Shown one piece after another: positions 5,767 to 5,922 of a stretch of DNA of 5,922 bases. The notes under the pieces are model-generated. The model searched no databases and had not been told where the DNA came from. It worked only from the letters and a program-made list of their open reading frames with translations. Each line of letters opens with the position of its first letter. The stretch's first letter is position 1. The DNA lies in contig JAEXUU010000630.1 of the NCBI GenBank assembly GCA_023452965.1, positions 1 through 5,922 of the forward strand, read 5' to 3'. The stretch is from Pseudomonadota bacterium (lineage in GTDB: Bacteria; Pseudomonadota; Alphaproteobacteria; Rhizobiales; Beijerinckiaceae). The translations under genes were made by a program, and so were the position numbers.

Positions 5767-5813
5767 CGATGGATCGCCAGTCGACGTCCGGCAGGACGCA
5801 TGGCGATCCATCG
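5767..5813 (-). terminator. Strong nested hairpin downstream of the partial gene, possible terminator
   Basis: CGATGGATCGCCA (5767-5779) and TGGCGATCCATCG (5801-5813) form a perfect 13-bp stem. Inside it, CGTCC (5785-5789) and GGACG (5794-5798) form a second 5-bp stem with the tetraloop GGCA. On the minus strand it starts 37 bases after the stop codon at 5851, a natural place for a terminator. Only a weak T-rich stretch (CCTTGTTG) follows, so it could instead be an mRNA-stabilising structure, part of a repeat, or a small RNA. Confidence 0.45.
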
Positions 5814-5850
5814 GATGAGAGACGTTCAGGCCTGCTCGAACGAGACGTGC

Positions 5851-5922
5851 TCAGCGGCAGTAGAGCCGGCCGTAGCGGTCGCGGTAGTAGCCATAGGGGC
5901 AGCCGTCGTAATAGCCGTCATC
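5851..5922 (-). CDS. C-terminal end of a small Tyr/Gly/Arg-rich protein (runs off window)
   Basis: The last 23 codons of an open frame enter from the right edge and end at TGA (5851-5853). The residues are strongly biased: Asp-Asp-Gly-Tyr-Tyr at the edge, then DGCPYGYYRDRYGRLYCR. Two cysteines flank the PYGYYRDRYGR stretch. Such Tyr/Gly/Arg-rich, Cys-containing ends resemble small exported proteins of unknown function in Rhizobiales, but the N-terminus is missing, so a signal peptide cannot be checked. Support comes from coherent low-complexity composition, the same strand as all neighbours, and a hairpin shortly after the stop. Function unknown; a chance reading frame is possible. Confidence 0.6.
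   Translation of the reverse strand, partial: DDGYYDGCPYGYYRDRYGRLYCR

Noticed and set aside
5623..5811. 62-codon minus-strand frame upstream of djlA
   Set aside because: It runs through the palindromic element and the inner side of the hairpin, has mixed composition, no domain, and overlaps the djlA start out of frame.

Overview
The window looks like chromosomal DNA of a high-GC alphaproteobacterium, most likely of the order Hyphomicrobiales (Rhizobiales; a Bosea- or Methylobacterium-like organism is my guess). The grounds are strong G/C preference at third codon positions, a DjlA-type J-protein gene overlapping an amidase gene, and a degenerate palindromic intergenic element of the kind I recall from Rhizobiales genomes. 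No search was run, so the placement is tentative.

All recognised genes lie on the minus strand, so they are transcribed from right to left. In that order they are: the 3' end of a small Tyr/Gly/Arg-rich protein gene (5922-5851); a 224-base spacer with a strong nested hairpin (5813-5767) and a 62-base imperfect palindrome (5721-5660); a TerB + J-domain protein like DjlA (5626-4880); a zinc N-acetylmuramoyl-L-alanine amidase with a peptidoglycan-binding domain (4883-4095), coupled to djlA by a 4-base ATGA overlap; a membrane-anchored patatin-like phospholipase (4022-2190); a MacA-type periplasmic adaptor (2079-430); and, 10 bases beyond it, the 5' end of its MacB/LolD-type ABC ATPase (419-1), cut by the window edge.

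The common theme is the cell envelope. MacA/MacB should form a tripartite efflux pump with an outer-membrane TolC-like channel. The amidase cleaves the peptide from muramic acid. DjlA-like proteins are inner-membrane co-chaperones of DnaK. The patatin protein probably places a lipase domain in the cytoplasm and an unassigned domain in the periplasm. Whether these act together is inference.

The least ordinary parts are: (i) an insertion of about 109 residues in the adaptor that looks like a Spy/CpxP (LTxxQ) helical module; (ii) loss of two of the three consensus residues of the adaptor's RLS motif at the coiled-coil tip; (iii) the patatin-transmembrane-periplasmic-domain architecture; and (iv) the structured spacer at 5627-5850. 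I saw no RNA gene, CRISPR array, insertion sequence or integration site.
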